Below are positions 12,701 through 22,285 of a stretch of DNA of 64,000 nt, piece by piece. This stretch comes from Echinometra lucunter (taxonomy: Eukaryota > Echinodermata > Echinoidea > Camarodonta > Echinometridae). The position numbers were made by a program, and so were the translations under genes. The notes beneath the pieces were generated by a model. It was not told the DNA's origin. It made no database searches and saw nothing but the letters and a program-made list of their open reading frames with translations. Numbering within the stretch: the first letter of the stretch is position 1; each line of letters starts with the position of its first letter. Where the stretch lies: NCBI GenBank assembly GCA_029962745.1, contig CM057157.1, positions 28,664,732-28,728,731 on the forward strand, in the 5' to 3' direction.

Positions 12701-14798
12701 TCATTTTGGCAGTATGTTGTTAACATGTTGTTGAATTTGCTATCCATTGCTGACTTACGAAATTTGCTAAAACCCCTGCGAAATGTTTGGCACATACAGC
12801 AATAGTAGACCCTTGCCCGGTTGGCTCCTGCACTGAGGCATTGCTATTGGGCAGTAATCTACAGGAAAAAGACATAAAAATCTGCCTCTAATGTTTTTAG
12901 TTTGTTCACCTCTTATTTGGGTAAGGTTGGCCCCTCAGCCTCAGCTCAGGGTCTCATTTGAAATTGGGCTGCTCCTATCCAAATGAGAGGCCAAGGAACT
13001 AGAAGCAGATTGTAGAAATATCGTGACAAAGGTCCCGACTTGAAAATTTTCTAAGTTTTTAGAGTTAAGGTTTAGGGTTACGCAGGATTCTCACTAGAAA
13101 ATAATCCACACACGGTTCCCCCTCTGGGCAAAGCACCAAAATTTCGGAATTGATAAGGAATAACACCTAAAGTTATGTGTGGTGGCAGTATATGCTATAG
13201 CAAAAGGATAAAAAAACAATCTGTGGCATTTTGATTTATCATTAATGTTAGGAATATATACTCCAGTATTTTTTTACCCTTGTCGCCCGGCATGGACATG
13301 GTGCAGCAATTTCACACATGGTTCTTCCTTGTCTGAAATCCTGTACACATGGTATTGGAACCATGGGTGTTATGTACTGCAGAGAACCATGGGGTTACGG
13401 TTATGGTAGTTGATTGTGGTTGCTTACCAGTTGGGTGTTTCACAAAGAGTTGAGTACTTGAGTTGGACGTAAAGTCACACTTAAATTCCTAGTTGCGTAC
13501 TGTATGTTACGCATCTCCGCATTGCCACAGATCATGTTCAGGGGACGCGCGCTAGTGGAAAGTCTATTAATGGCGCAATGGCGCTTAAGCATGACTCTAA
13601 CGGGAGTCTAAGTCAAACTTAACTCTTTGTGAAACACCCCCCTGGATTGGGAAGAATAATTTGAGACTGTACTATCACAACTGATCTATGTACAAATAAG
13701 CTCGGCATTCACTGACTACACCATTACACTAGTATTCATCCTAGAACGATGGATTCCACATGGATACGTCCATGGCACTGATCCTATAGTTGTTTCCTGA
13801 ATAATGGTGTAGTCAATGAATGCTAAACTTCACAACCCTGCAGTGCTGCACAATGATGTTGTTGTTGTTTAGTAGGCCTACTAATGTTTAGACCCATGTC
13901 AGATTTTTCTTTACAAAATGTTAAAGAAGATCTACACTGTAGGATCTACATATGGCAAACCCGGAGAATAGGGGACTGGAACGCGCGCACATATTCATTT
14001 TGTGTGCAAACAAATGCAGCTGGTGGCAGCGGCAGAGTCGGCGGCAAGGGGGACGATCTGCACAAGATTCATGGATGAAACATTTGTGAGTTTGAGAACA
14101 TTTCTGGCAAAAATCAAAATGATTTTCACCACATAATCACACATTTGAAAGCCAAGAGGACAATGTAATATATTAGAACATAATTACCAACCATGATTAC
14201 TTGATTAAAACATAGACTATTTTAAAGTCGTTTTGAACTTGATCATGGACTTGTCACATACCGACTTTCGGCTGTTGCTGCCGATCTCTGCATAGTACAA
14301 ATGGCATGCGCGCGCGTTCTGGTCCCCTATTCTCCCAGTTTGCCCTACATATCATTATCATCATCATCTGATATACAAGAGTGAGGTAGTCCTGTAGTCT
14401 CCCCGTCGTTGCGAAAAAGAAACAAATAGTTCGTACACTGTCATGACTGTAGTTCATGGTACATGTAGTTATCTAGATCTATATTCCCATATCCTGAAAT
14501 GATCATCTAAAAGATATAAATTCTTTGTTCCAAATTTCAAGGTAGTGACTATTCACTGAATATCAATTGGCATGACTGGTGAAGACTGAAAACTCAATTC
14601 CGTTTTGGTCAAGTCTCTCGACTCAAGAATCTCTTTTCTTTGTTCTTTTATTTTTTACCTGGAAGGGGTCCATAGACGTGTAGTTCTATCTCTTGACGCT
14701 GTAATAATTGCTCCATCAGGATACAAACCAGCAGCAACAGCACGGACATCAGATTCATGTCCAGAAAGGGTGCTTGAGAGCTTGAAAGGCACAGCCAT
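3189..14798 (-). CDS. PLAA: Phospholipase A2-activating protein (PLAA/Doa1/Ufd3 family), complete 11-exon gene
   Basis: Coding exons in transcript order: 14798-14659, 11833-11637, 10968-10747, 10284-9981, 9529-9360, 7639-7479, 7137-6915, 6528-6442, 5522-5388, 4366-4202, 3757-3189. All ten introns are GT-AG, and the joined 2373 nt read as one open frame of 790 residues, close to the roughly 795 of the vertebrate protein. Residues 1-300 form seven WD40 blades (for example [30 protein letters not shown]). A PFU ubiquitin-binding domain spans about 345-455 ([20 protein letters not shown]), followed by a DPFTG-rich linker and a PUL domain at about 547-790. In known family members the propeller and PFU bind ubiquitin and PUL binds p97/VCP, serving ubiquitin recycling, mitophagy and endosomal sorting. 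The start ATG is the first one, and it opens directly into blade 1. No frameshift or missing key segment is seen. Confidence 0.95.
4202..4366 (-). CDS. PLAA: PLAA exon 10 (PUL domain start)
   Basis: Residues 547-602. Helical PUL sequence including [16 protein letters not shown] and [12 protein letters not shown]. Acceptor TTTCAG, donor GTACAG, phase 1 in and out. Confidence 0.93.
4524..4887. mobile_element. hAT-type MITE, CAGGGTTCTC family, copy 1
   Basis: Begins CAGGGTTCTCACTAG and ends GCTGGCGAGAACCATG, an imperfect terminal inverted repeat. The flanks are ATGATAAG (4516-4523) and ATGATATG (4888-4895), a 7-of-8 match that fits an 8-bp hAT target duplication. Lies in PLAA intron 9. Confidence 0.85.
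5388..5522 (-). CDS. PLAA: PLAA exon 9 (linker into PUL domain)
   Basis: Residues 502-547. Reads [11 protein letters not shown], then [11 protein letters not shown] and the QAIL segment that precedes PUL in this family. Acceptor TTCTAG, donor GTAAGG, phase 1 in and out. Confidence 0.94.
5919..6376. mobile_element. Inverted-repeat element with CAGTGGCGGATCCAG ends
   Basis: Left end CAGTGGCGGATCCAG and right end CTGGATCCGCGGTTG are inverted repeats, with GCCCCCTCTATTT segments repeated inside on both sides. No clear target duplication. A GAATCT hexamer array lies at about 6211-6241. In PLAA intron 8. Confidence 0.7.
6442..6528 (-). CDS. PLAA: PLAA exon 8 (DPFTG linker unit)
   Basis: Residues 473-502, an 87-nt symmetric phase 1-1 exon. 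It reads [12 protein letters not shown], a glycine-rich spacer, and a second DPFTG. It was too short for a simple ORF search and was placed from splice sites and frame. Confidence 0.9.
6915..7137 (-). CDS. PLAA: PLAA exon 7 (PFU domain, second half)
   Basis: Residues 399-473. Reads [25 protein letters not shown] and FIIQNTKG, and ends in the first DPFTG motif. Acceptor ACTAG, donor GTTAGT, out in phase 1. Confidence 0.95.
7479..7639 (-). CDS. PLAA: PLAA exon 6 (PFU domain, first half)
   Basis: Residues 345-398. Reads [20 protein letters not shown], then KIGDVVG and GKVHYEGK. The acceptor is TATATCCAG, with a hAT MITE target duplication beginning only 11 bases upstream. Donor GTAAGG, out in phase 0. 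Confidence 0.95.
7659..8365. mobile_element. hAT-type MITE beside PLAA exon 6, with a nested TTAA MITE
   Basis: Left end CAGGGTAAAAAATAC and right end GTATTTTTTACCCTG are exact inverted repeats. Both flanks are the 8-mer CAGAAAAC (7651-7658 and 8366-8373), the signature of hAT insertion. About 410 bp of its 707 bp are a second element inserted at 7820. It sits in PLAA intron 5, 19 bases from the exon 6 edge. Confidence 0.92.
7820..8229. mobile_element. TTAA-flanked MITE, family 2, nested copy
   Basis: Starts TTAACCCATAGAGGTACAGT and ends near ACTTCTGTGGGT, the family 2 ends also seen at 24389-24809. Internal landmarks CAAATTGGCAA and TTGCCAATTTGAGG are present. The right TTAA has decayed to TGAA. 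It lies within the hAT MITE, so it is the younger insertion. Confidence 0.8.
8747..9098. repeat. Tandem duplication, ~178-bp unit, two copies
   Basis: Units at about 8747-8926 and 8927-9098 both run from AATTTTCATACTGGGG to TTTTAAGGGAATCA with few differences. Non-coding, in PLAA intron 5. Confidence 0.9.
9360..9529 (-). CDS. PLAA: PLAA exon 5 (propeller end, linker to PFU)
   Basis: Residues 288-345. Carries [16 protein letters not shown] and the charged linker ending [12 protein letters not shown]. Acceptor TATTCAG, donor GTACAG, out in phase 1. Confidence 0.93.
9981..10284 (-). CDS. PLAA: PLAA exon 4 (WD40 blades 5-7)
   Basis: Residues 187-288. Carries [28 protein letters not shown] and [19 protein letters not shown]. 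Acceptor TTCTAG, donor GTGAAT, in phase 1 and out phase 2. Confidence 0.95.
10747..10968 (-). CDS. PLAA: PLAA exon 3 (WD40 blades 3-4)
   Basis: Residues 113-187. Carries [13 protein letters not shown] and [14 protein letters not shown], strongly conserved in PLAA orthologues. Acceptor GTTGCAG, donor GTAAGA, phase 1 in and out. Confidence 0.95.
11637..11833 (-). CDS. PLAA: PLAA exon 2 (WD40 blade 2)
   Basis: Residues 47-113. Reads [18 protein letters not shown] and ends GHKNA, starting blade 3. Acceptor ATCACAG, donor GTGAGT, out in phase 1. Confidence 0.95.
13083..13391. mobile_element. hAT-type MITE, CAGGGTTCTC family, copy 2
   Basis: Same family as 4524-4887 (shared ATCCACACACGGTTCC, AATAACACCTAAAGTTA, TTTCACACATGGTTCTTCCT). 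It is flanked by perfect 8-mers GGGTTACG at 13075-13082 and 13392-13399. In PLAA intron 1. Confidence 0.92.
13433..13640. mobile_element. Foldback element, GGGTGTTTCACAAAGAGTT ends
   Basis: Left GGGTGTTTCACAAAGAGTT matches the complement of the right AACTCTTTGTGAAACACCC exactly. One of six foldbacks in the window whose ends share a TTTCA(T/C)(G/A)AAA-like core next to a G run. In PLAA intron 1. Confidence 0.85.
13944..14353. repeat. Large inverted repeat in PLAA intron 1
   Basis: Arms at about 13944-14047 and 14269-14353 share GGCAAAC, GGAGAATAGGGGAC and GAACGCGCGC in opposite orientation, separated by about 220 bp. Their identity is roughly 80 percent by eye. It is probably an old inverted pair or foldback insertion. 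Confidence 0.7.
14659..14798 (-). CDS. PLAA: PLAA exon 1 (start codon, WD40 blade 1)
   Basis: Residues 1-47. The ATG at 14798-14796 starts [18 protein letters not shown], followed by SRDRTTRLW, the hallmark end of blade 1 in this family. Donor GTAAAA; the exon ends in phase 2. Any 5' UTR exon upstream could not be placed. Confidence 0.93.
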
Positions 14799-15885
14799 CT
14801 TTGTGATTTGTAGCAACTCATTCATTCATTCAATTCTTATTATGCATTGCGTGCATGCATAGACTAAATTCGTTGCTTCATGCGTGCATGCATGCATAAT
14901 CAACGAAAAAGATAGTGCTATACCGCCATCTGTTGGCAAGATAGTTGTTCATTATTATTGTTATGGTAAGCCAAGCGGTGGTTATGCATTGCATATATGT
15001 TGGTTGGTTGTTATCGTGCGTGGCGATCTGACTGCAAAGTTACTGCTGATATTGATGAATTATTATTTGACGCACCGACTACAGCACATTGGAATGATTT
15101 AACTTATGTGTGGATAACAGAGGTAACAAGATATAACTTCTGGTATGTATTCATAAATATTGGACATTTATCAGGTTAAACTTTATTAATTTAAAGGGCA
15201 ACTATTCAATTAATTTGACCTTCGAATCTGAAGAGCAACCGTGTTTAAATCTGTGTGTGGTGGGCCGTCGGCCGGGTGTGATTTCGATTGTGAATTGTGA
15301 TTGAATTGAATGTAGGGTGAATGGATGTCAATTGTGTTACTGCTAAGTTAGTGCCAGTGGGTCAGTGAAACGGCTCATGAAACTGGAAGACTGAAGTTAA
15401 GCAAGAAAGTGGGGAAAATAAAGAATTAGAAGTTCAGATTCATGAATCTTTCATTGTCATTGAGAAACAGGATAGGTTGGTAAACATTGTGAAACTGGTG
15501 GAAGTGCACACATTAAATTTTGAAAGAAGCAGGGAAAAAATTCTGAGAATTAATGAATTTTTCACTGTCATTGATTCAGTCAAATTTTGGCATTATTATG
15601 ACACCAGAAACTACCTTTGCCATTGCCACTGGCATCTACTGTGCATAATAATTTGATAACACATATCTGACCGACTGCCAGTTTTAAGCATTTCGTCAGA
15701 TTAGCCATGAAAGCTCGTGGAAGAGTAGAAAATAAAGGCTTATTAAATCTCCAGAGTCAGAGAGCCTAGCCATTTTTTTTTCTTCTTCTTCGTCTTGCCA
15801 GCAGTCATACTCATAGGAAACTTAAGGATTAAATTAACAATCTTTCATCCCCAGATACTTAACCTCTTGCACACATTGTTTCGTT
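14799..15885. other. PLAA upstream region, no further gene seen
   Basis: Should contain the PLAA 5' UTR and promoter, but no TATA box or other decisive element is visible. It includes TGCATGCATGCATAA palindromes near 14885. No coding exon was recognised. Confidence 0.5.
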
Positions 15886-16217
15886 GAGCTGTGCAAATTT
15901 ATGTTGCTGCCGACCTCTATACACTGTATAGAGAATAGGATAGGATATACAGGATAGGAAACACTGTAATAATCAATTAAATTTTTGGAAAATATTTGCT
16001 TTTTACCTATTTCCATCTCATTCCTTCAATGGGATTTTAAAAATTATCTTCATCATGTGAAATTCTTGGATTCTTTTTTTTTTTTCTGATCTTGCTCCTC
16101 TGTCTCACACATGAGGCAGGGACCAATACTTTCAATACTTTTCTATTCTCAGCAAGATCTCCTGTATTGGCCTACATGGCAGCAAGGTTTTCTGATAAAA
16201 CCTTGCTCTTGTGTTCA
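15886..16217. repeat. Dispersed repeat with GCAAGGTT hairpin end, copy 1
   Basis: Homologous to 59032-59303: shared GCTGTGCAAATTTAT, CTTTTTACCTATTTCCATC-like sequence, CACACATGAG and a terminal hairpin with arms GCAAGGTTTT and AAAACCTTGC. Its class was not identified. Confidence 0.75.
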
Positions 16218-16250
16218 TGTACACATGTAAGTGAACCTTTTGAACACTTA

Positions 16251-16539
16251 GGCCAAGTAAAAAAAAAATTATTAGTTTCTCGTCCTTACTTTTTGAAAAA
16301 GGAGGATGAGGGCACTTTTTTTTTTTTCCTTTTCACTGCACAGCGCTATTCGGGTAGTCTAATTTCCAGTCATTTTTAAATACGGTACGATATGTGCGAG
16401 GTTCAACGGCTGGAAACTGCGAAGGTCAATAGAAATTTCATCTTTTTATTGTCTTTTTAATAAAAAAACCTTTTTTTGATGCGGCGGCAAAAAATGATCC
16501 GGGCGGGGACGAGAAACGAATAATTTTTTTTACTTGGCC
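16251..16539. mobile_element. PIF/Harbinger-type MITE
   Basis: Left end GGCCAAGTAAAAAAAAAATT and right end AATTTTTTTTACTTGGCC are inverted repeats, continuing into TAGTTTCTCGTCC against GGACGAGAAACGA. TTA flanks both sides (16248-16250 and 16540-16542), the 3-bp target duplication expected for Harbinger elements. Confidence 0.85.
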
Positions 16540-16542
16540 TTA

Positions 16543-17351
16543 AGGCTCATTTACATATGAGGAGAGAAACTGCGGAGGTTTTATAAAATGCGTTTTTTAT
16601 GTACAGAAAGAATGGCAACAACGCTACAAAGAACTGCTTAAAATGTCGTGCACTCGTTTGCTTACATACAGTATACATTTATAAATGCACTTAAAACCCC
16701 GCATTAACAACCCTCAAATCCATACTGACTATTATATTGGTACTTAAAGAGAATTTTCACCATTTGCCTTTGATTATACATGTTCATTGTACACTTTAAG
16801 ATTTCATAACCTTATTTTTAGCAATTTTTCTTCAATTTTTTACCTGATTTATTTCTTTCATTTCTATGCTTTTTTTTTTTTGGAAACCAACTTAGTTAAT
16901 ATCAGGGACTTCAGAGTGGGCTTCCCCTTTGGAATCAAGAGCACTAGATTGCAGTGCATACTGTATACACACTTTATATCACAAGCAAAGCAAACTCTGT
17001 TCTTCGGCTCCGCAGATGTTCACAAATGTAAGTTAGGGTCATTGACCTCTGAAGGTCTTTTGTACTAACAGAGGGCAGATTTTAATGGAAAGGATATACA
17101 TGTATGATTCAGGACAATTCTAAATGTTAATTGGATTTATCCAAGGTTGGGGTTTTATTGATGAAAAAAAGGATTTAAAAGTAAATCCGCTCGTGAGTAG
17201 AAATCAGATGAAGAGATTTGGATAAGGCTATTATCTAACCTGCATGTGGAAAACTTAGGCCACTTTTAGTGTGCTGCTAGAACAAATTAAAATGAGATGT
17301 ATAAGCCCAGGCATGTGTCTGGACAGTTTGTGTATTCAGACATTTTATCAT
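16543..17351. other. Intergenic AT-rich sequence, nothing recognised
   Basis: Short T and A runs only. No splice-bounded exon, RNA gene or repeat end was recognised. Confidence 0.5.
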
Positions 17352-17355
17352 TTAA

Positions 17356-17778
17356 CTCATTCATAAGTGGAATTATACAAACTTTTGAAGCCTTGTTGAT
17401 CAGCTTTTCTTCAAATTGGCAACAACAGTATTTTTCTTTTTATTGCTGCATTTTTCTTACAGAAAGTCCTGTATCTGTACTGAACCTAAATTGACAGAAA
17501 GTTTGTTAAGAAGTTAAGATGTTGCCAATTTGCTTGGATAAACAGTGATTTTGAACTTTTCATCATGTTTCCAATGTAAGGGTTTTAGTGCTTACTTTCC
17601 CTTAAAAATTTTTCATCTTCAAATGACAAATAAACTGACGCAACCAAAATGAGCAAATTATGTGTTGAATTTTTAGTTCTTTGCTCATGTACAGTGTATG
17701 TGGTATATTCATTTTAGGGCCCTGCATCTGAAGTTATTGGGCTAAACGACACAATGTGAACTCTCTGTCACAAATGGA
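17356..17778. mobile_element. TTAA-flanked MITE, family 1, diverged copy
   Basis: TTAA at 17352-17355 and 17779-17782. Ends CTCATTCATAAG and CTGTCACAAATGGA are diverged terminal repeats. The internal order CAAATTGGCAACAAC, GTTGCCAATTTGC, ATGTTTCCAATG matches the other copies. Confidence 0.85.
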
Positions 17779-17850
17779 TTAAAAAAAGTAAAATTGATCA
17801 CTTCTGTTACATGAATCTTTTGAAAGATTACACGTATGTTGTCAAAATTG

Positions 17851-18278
17851 TTAAAGGAGAATGCAACCTAGGCATCAGTGTGCTCTTAGTGAATAAAGAT
17901 TCAAGAAGAGAAAACCGTGAAAGTTTGAGCAAAATCGGACAATCGGTTCAAGAGTTATGAATTTTGAAAGTTTCAGTAAATCCCTATTATGTGGATCCTT
18001 GAGTTAGCAACTTTGCCAGCATCTGTGATGTCATCGTGGAGAACTCTCAATTCATTTTGTACATAATTATTAAAAAAAATTGATTTATATGAAATTTCAA
18101 GTCAGGAATCAACAAAGTTTCCAATTTAAGGATCCCCATAATTAGGATTTACTTAAACTTTCAAAGTTCATAACTCTTGAACAGATTGTCCGATTTTCCT
18201 CAAACTTTCACTGTTTACTCTTTTTGTTCTTCATTCACTGGAAGCACACTGATGTCTGGGTTGCATTCTCCTTTTTAA
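17851..18278. mobile_element. Long foldback element, TTAAAGGAGAATGCAACC ends
   Basis: The left end TTAAAGGAGAATGCAACC with CATCAGTGTGCTC is mirrored by GCACACTGATG and GGTTGCATTCTCCTTTTTAA on the right. The symmetry continues inward through GAAAGTTTGAGCAAAATCGG, giving arms of about 180 bp. The same architectural type as 49448-50019. Confidence 0.9.
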
Positions 18279-18363
18279 TGACTCCTGAACAAGGTATTCA
18301 ATACTTGAAGCCATTTTTTTTTTTCTCCAAAATCCAACCTCAAACTCTATGGCTTGACTTTTT

Positions 18364-19718
18364 GTCTCGCCCACCGGAGGTGAAGGCGAGACTAAGGGAT
18401 CCAAATGTCGTCCATCCGTCGTCCGTCCGTCGTCCGTCCGTCGTCCGTCCGTCGTCCGTCCGTCCGTCCGTCACAAACGTTATGAAAGATAACTTGGCAA
18501 CCGTGACTCACTTTTCAACCAAACTTGGGTTGTAGATGCACTAAGGGGACCTGCATGTTATGGTCCAGTCAGAGGTCACATGGTAAGGTCAAAGGTCATT
18601 TCAGGTCAAACGTTAAAGTTTACGTGCAAGACTCTCTTATGACACAAAACTCTGCAACCGTGACTCACTTTTCAACCAAACTTGGGTTGTAGATGCCCTA
18701 AGCGGACCTGCATGTTATGCTCTAGTCAGAGGTCACATGGTAAGGTCAAAGGTCATTTTAGGTCAAACGTTAAAATTTACGTGCAAGACTCTCTTATGAC
18801 ACAAAACTCTGCAACTGTGTGACACTGTTCAATCAAACTTGGGTTGTAGATGCACTAAGGGGACCTGCATCTTATTGTCCAGTCAGAGGTCACATGGTAA
18901 GGTCAAAGGTCATTTCAGGTCAAATGTTAAAGTTGACGTGCAAGACTCTCTTATCACACATAACTTTGCAACCGTGACTCACTTTTCAACCAAACTTGGG
19001 TTGTAGATGCACTGAGGGGACCTGCATGTTATGGTCCAGTCAGAGGTCACATGGTAAGGTCAAAGGTCATTTCAGGTCAAACATTAAAGTTTACGTGCAA
19101 GACTCTCTTATGACACAAAACTCTGCAACCGTGTGACACTTATCTATCAAACTTGGGTTGTAGATGCACTAAGGGGACCTGCATGTTATGGTCCAGTCAG
19201 AGGTCACATGGTCAGGTCAAAGGTCATTACAGGTCAAACGTTGAACGGTTAAAGTTTACGTGCAAGACTCTCTTATGACACAAAACTTTGCAACCGTGTC
19301 ACACTTTTCAGTCAAACTTGGGTTGCAGATCACTAAGGGGAAGTGCATGTTATCATTCTGTTGGACTTCACATGATAAGGTGAAAGGTCATTGGAGGTCA
19401 TATGTTACAGATGTTTTCAAATTCTTGAATTTGCTTTTCCTCTGTCATTTCTTGTATTTCAAACGTTAAAGTTTACCTGCAAGACTCTCTTATGACGCAT
19501 AACTTGGCACATGTTGCTGCAATAGCAACCAAATTTGGGTGATAGATGCACTAGGGGTACATTCATGCTATTGTGCTGTCAGGTCACATGGTAAGGTGAA
19601 AGGTCATTTTAGGTCAAACTTTACGACCTGCAAGACTTTCTTGTGACATCAAACTTGGTTAGGGCAAGGGATGTACTTGGGGAAACTTTCGTGTTATTTA
19701 GCCACGGGTGGGCGAGAC
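18364..19718. repeat. 157-bp satellite element with AGGTCA repeats, bounded by hairpin and inverted GTCTCGCCCACC ends
   Basis: AAACTTGGGTTGTAGATG recurs at 18521, 18678, 18835, 18992 and 19149, an exact 157-bp period, then at 19314 and, more diverged, 19531. Units carry AAGGTCAAAGGTCATTTCAG followed by GTCAAA. The left edge is a hairpin GTCTCGCC...GGCGAGAC followed by about 20 GTCC-type units. The right edge GGTGGGCGAGAC is the inverse of the left GTCTCGCCCACC. The organisation recalls tandem-core non-autonomous elements of invertebrates (pearl/mini-me style), but membership is inferred from layout only. Confidence 0.85.
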
Positions 19719-21259
19719 ACAATCTTCCTATTGGCTTGTATGTGTCTAGACAGTAGACACAAAGCACCCAACTCATGTGTACTTTTGATGAACTTTTACC
19801 ATGGATAGCATGACAGCCATCAGTATATTATGTAGATCATTAAATGCAAGCTGGTAGATCTTTAGTTTTAAAAGGTAACACAGATTACAAAGGGTGAAAA
19901 AAATATGAGCAGAGAGTGATTTAGCACTGGAAAGGTGAAAATGGAATTCAAGCCTAAACAAAGTATTAAAAAAAAATTGCTATGCTGAGTTGCTGAGTTT
20001 TTATATATATATATATATTTGTATGTTTTATTGAATCATAAGACGAAAATTAGGAAAAATTGCAATATTTACAAATAATTACAACAGATCAGGATATTGT
20101 AATAAACAAAACAAGATAGAAAAACCGAGTATACAAACAAACAAACAAAAAAAAAAAAAAAAAAAAAAAAGGGGGCAGAAAAACTGTGGACAATACAATA
20201 CTGTACAGTTGCTTAATACATGTAGGGGAATTCCCAAAAAGACTCCATAATTATCTTAAGGCTGTGCCATAGAGTCTTATACAAAATTTAAGAAAAAAAA
20301 AACAGATCTGCTGATTGTTACTGAGGAATGCCAATTCTAGACATGTAGGTGGAGAAAAATCTAAAATCAAGTTCCTGTCAACAAGTTCTTTTCAAAGCAA
20401 ACTAACACAAACAATATTTTTAGCTGACATTCTACAAGTATGGAGTTTAAGGGATCCAAACATTCTTTGTGTTTATTTGTATCATTTTGTTTTCAAAGGA
20501 AGTTAGGGTTGTTTTTTTTTTCAATAGAGATACATGATGTAAACAACCCATTTGTCTTTATTTGAAAAAAAAACTTAGAAATGTTACCGTTCATAGTTCA
20601 TGCAGTGGAACTAGGTTCCAACACTTCATTTGCTATATAGGACTACAAAGCTGTTTTTTTTTTTAATTTTTTTTTTTACTACATCTGCATTGTCAGTCAA
20701 TAGTTACTGTAAAACTTGAAAATTACTATTATACCCATAGGGCCATTGTCACAGTCGCTTTTACTTTTTCAATTGAAAATGAAAATTGGTGGAGTTTTGC
20801 ATAATAAGTTTTTATCTTTGATAACTTGAAAAAAAAATTCTTTACCCTCTGAGAAAGATTATAATGTAATGTGTGAGAAGATGAATTTTAGAAGGTTGTA
20901 AATGTTTTTTTTTTTCAAATAAATTGTTATTAAAAAAAAAAAAAGAATAACAGAGTAATTCAGGCAAAGTAATTACCAACCAGTTTGGTTTTACTATGTA
21001 GGATAGATACTTTTCCTTTAAAAGTATTCTTGAAATTACATGTAGTTTCTTGCATACATGTAACTCTAGGTAGGTGGATTTTTATCTTATACAGGTTCAC
21101 GGCCCAAAATCAGTTACAAGAAACCTATCTTAACAAGTTTGCACTGTGATTTTAACTTTTTAAGTGTACTGTTGGCATTTCCTGCCTCACATGAGGCATG
21201 TGTTGTGGTGCTGTAAATCAGTGTATGTTGATTTGTACTTTGTTCTGCGGAATTTAGTT
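19719..21259. other. Intergenic AT-rich sequence with simple repeats
   Basis: Contains a TA run near 20001-20018, a 22-base A run followed by G at about 20150-20175, and other T or A runs. No gene recognised. Confidence 0.5.
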
Positions 21260-21265
21260 GAAATC

Positions 21266-21510
21266 TATGGTGGCCCTGAAGTACGCTCGACAACAGGTCA
21301 TATGCGACCGTGAATTTTGCATCCCAGGTCCTGAATTTTGCGCCATTGGTCTTGAATTTCGCATCGCGGGTCAGGAATTTCGCATCCGAGGTCATGAATT
21401 TCGCATCGCAGATCGTGAAATTCACGACCCGTGGCGCGAAATTCATGACCTGGGATGTGAAATTCAAGTCGCAAATGACCTGTTGTCGAGCGTACTTCAG
21501 GGCCACCATA
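21266..21510. mobile_element. 245-bp inverted-repeat element built of 21-bp units, with 6-bp target duplication
   Basis: The terminal inverted repeats begin TATGGTGGCCCTGAAGTACG and match over the first ~43 bp with one mismatch. GAAATC flanks both sides (21260-21265, 21511-21516). The interior is eight 21-bp units: five starting GAATTT in one orientation, then three starting GAAATTC that are the reverse. The result is one large hairpin that stays open in several frames because 21 is a multiple of three. No transposase is encoded. The 6-bp duplication does not fit hAT, piggyBac or Harbinger. Confidence 0.93.
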
Positions 21511-21648
21511 GAAATCTACATGCATTTTAGTCAGTCACTTGACCTGGAAGTTTTACGGGAAGGCAATTCACCAAAAAAAGGCAACACTTCACCTGGCTAA
21601 ATACATTACACAAGAACACCAATTATTTGCTCACTATCCAAAAAGAGC

Positions 21649-22036
21649 CTAGGGGGTTGCTCTGCACAATGATTCCAGAGGCTTTTGTATTCTCCGTGCC
21701 TCAGGCATGCAGTCATTGTAGTGCATGGAAATTTTAAGTGTGGATGGATTGCCTATTGTTTGCCAGTTATCTCCAGTCGACCCAACGTGAATGAAAACTC
21801 GTTGAAGGGGGGACTTTGATCCAAATGAACAAATCACTTGATTTCTCTCGATGGTAGAATCGTAATCATAATAAACAAAGTAATTTTGTTTACTGGTATG
21901 TTGGTCATATAACAATGTACATGTATGATACATAGTTTCGTTCACTGTAGAAGTGTTAAAAGTTTTATGACACATTGTATAATTGTTGGCTATGCTGGGG
22001 GTGACAGACGTATATTGTCCCAGATATATGTCTGTA
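21649..22036 (-). pseudogene. Possible terminal exon of a secreted protein or gene fragment, unidentified
   Basis: A minus-strand open frame begins right after a good acceptor (GTTTGTTTTTACAG) and runs about 128 residues to a TAG. It carries five cysteines and three N-glycosylation sequons (NYT, NTS, NET), and phrases such as VFIHVGSTGDNW that look like an extracellular domain. I do not recognise the family, and no upstream exon was found. It may be a relic exon, an exon of a gene whose other exons I missed, or chance. Confidence 0.35.
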
Positions 22037-22285
22037 AAAACAAACACACATTATGTGAATAAAGCTTTTCCTCTCTAATTGAAAAATGATATCTAATTAG
22101 CCACCAAAATTGTTGTAGGAGTTGAACCACATGAGATTTATAGTGGAAGTAAACATTTGACATACATTGTACACGTACAGGTGAATAACATACCGGTATC
22201 CTTTTCCATCTTACAAAGAAATTGTGATTATCAAGAATTCATGGATGGAGATACCTGCATACATGCTACTGCAACAACCCTACAT

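Noticed and set aside
21298..21600. CRISPR-like array of 21-bp repeats
   Set aside because: Units are contiguous without spacers, change orientation midway, and are bounded by inverted ends and a target duplication in an animal genome.
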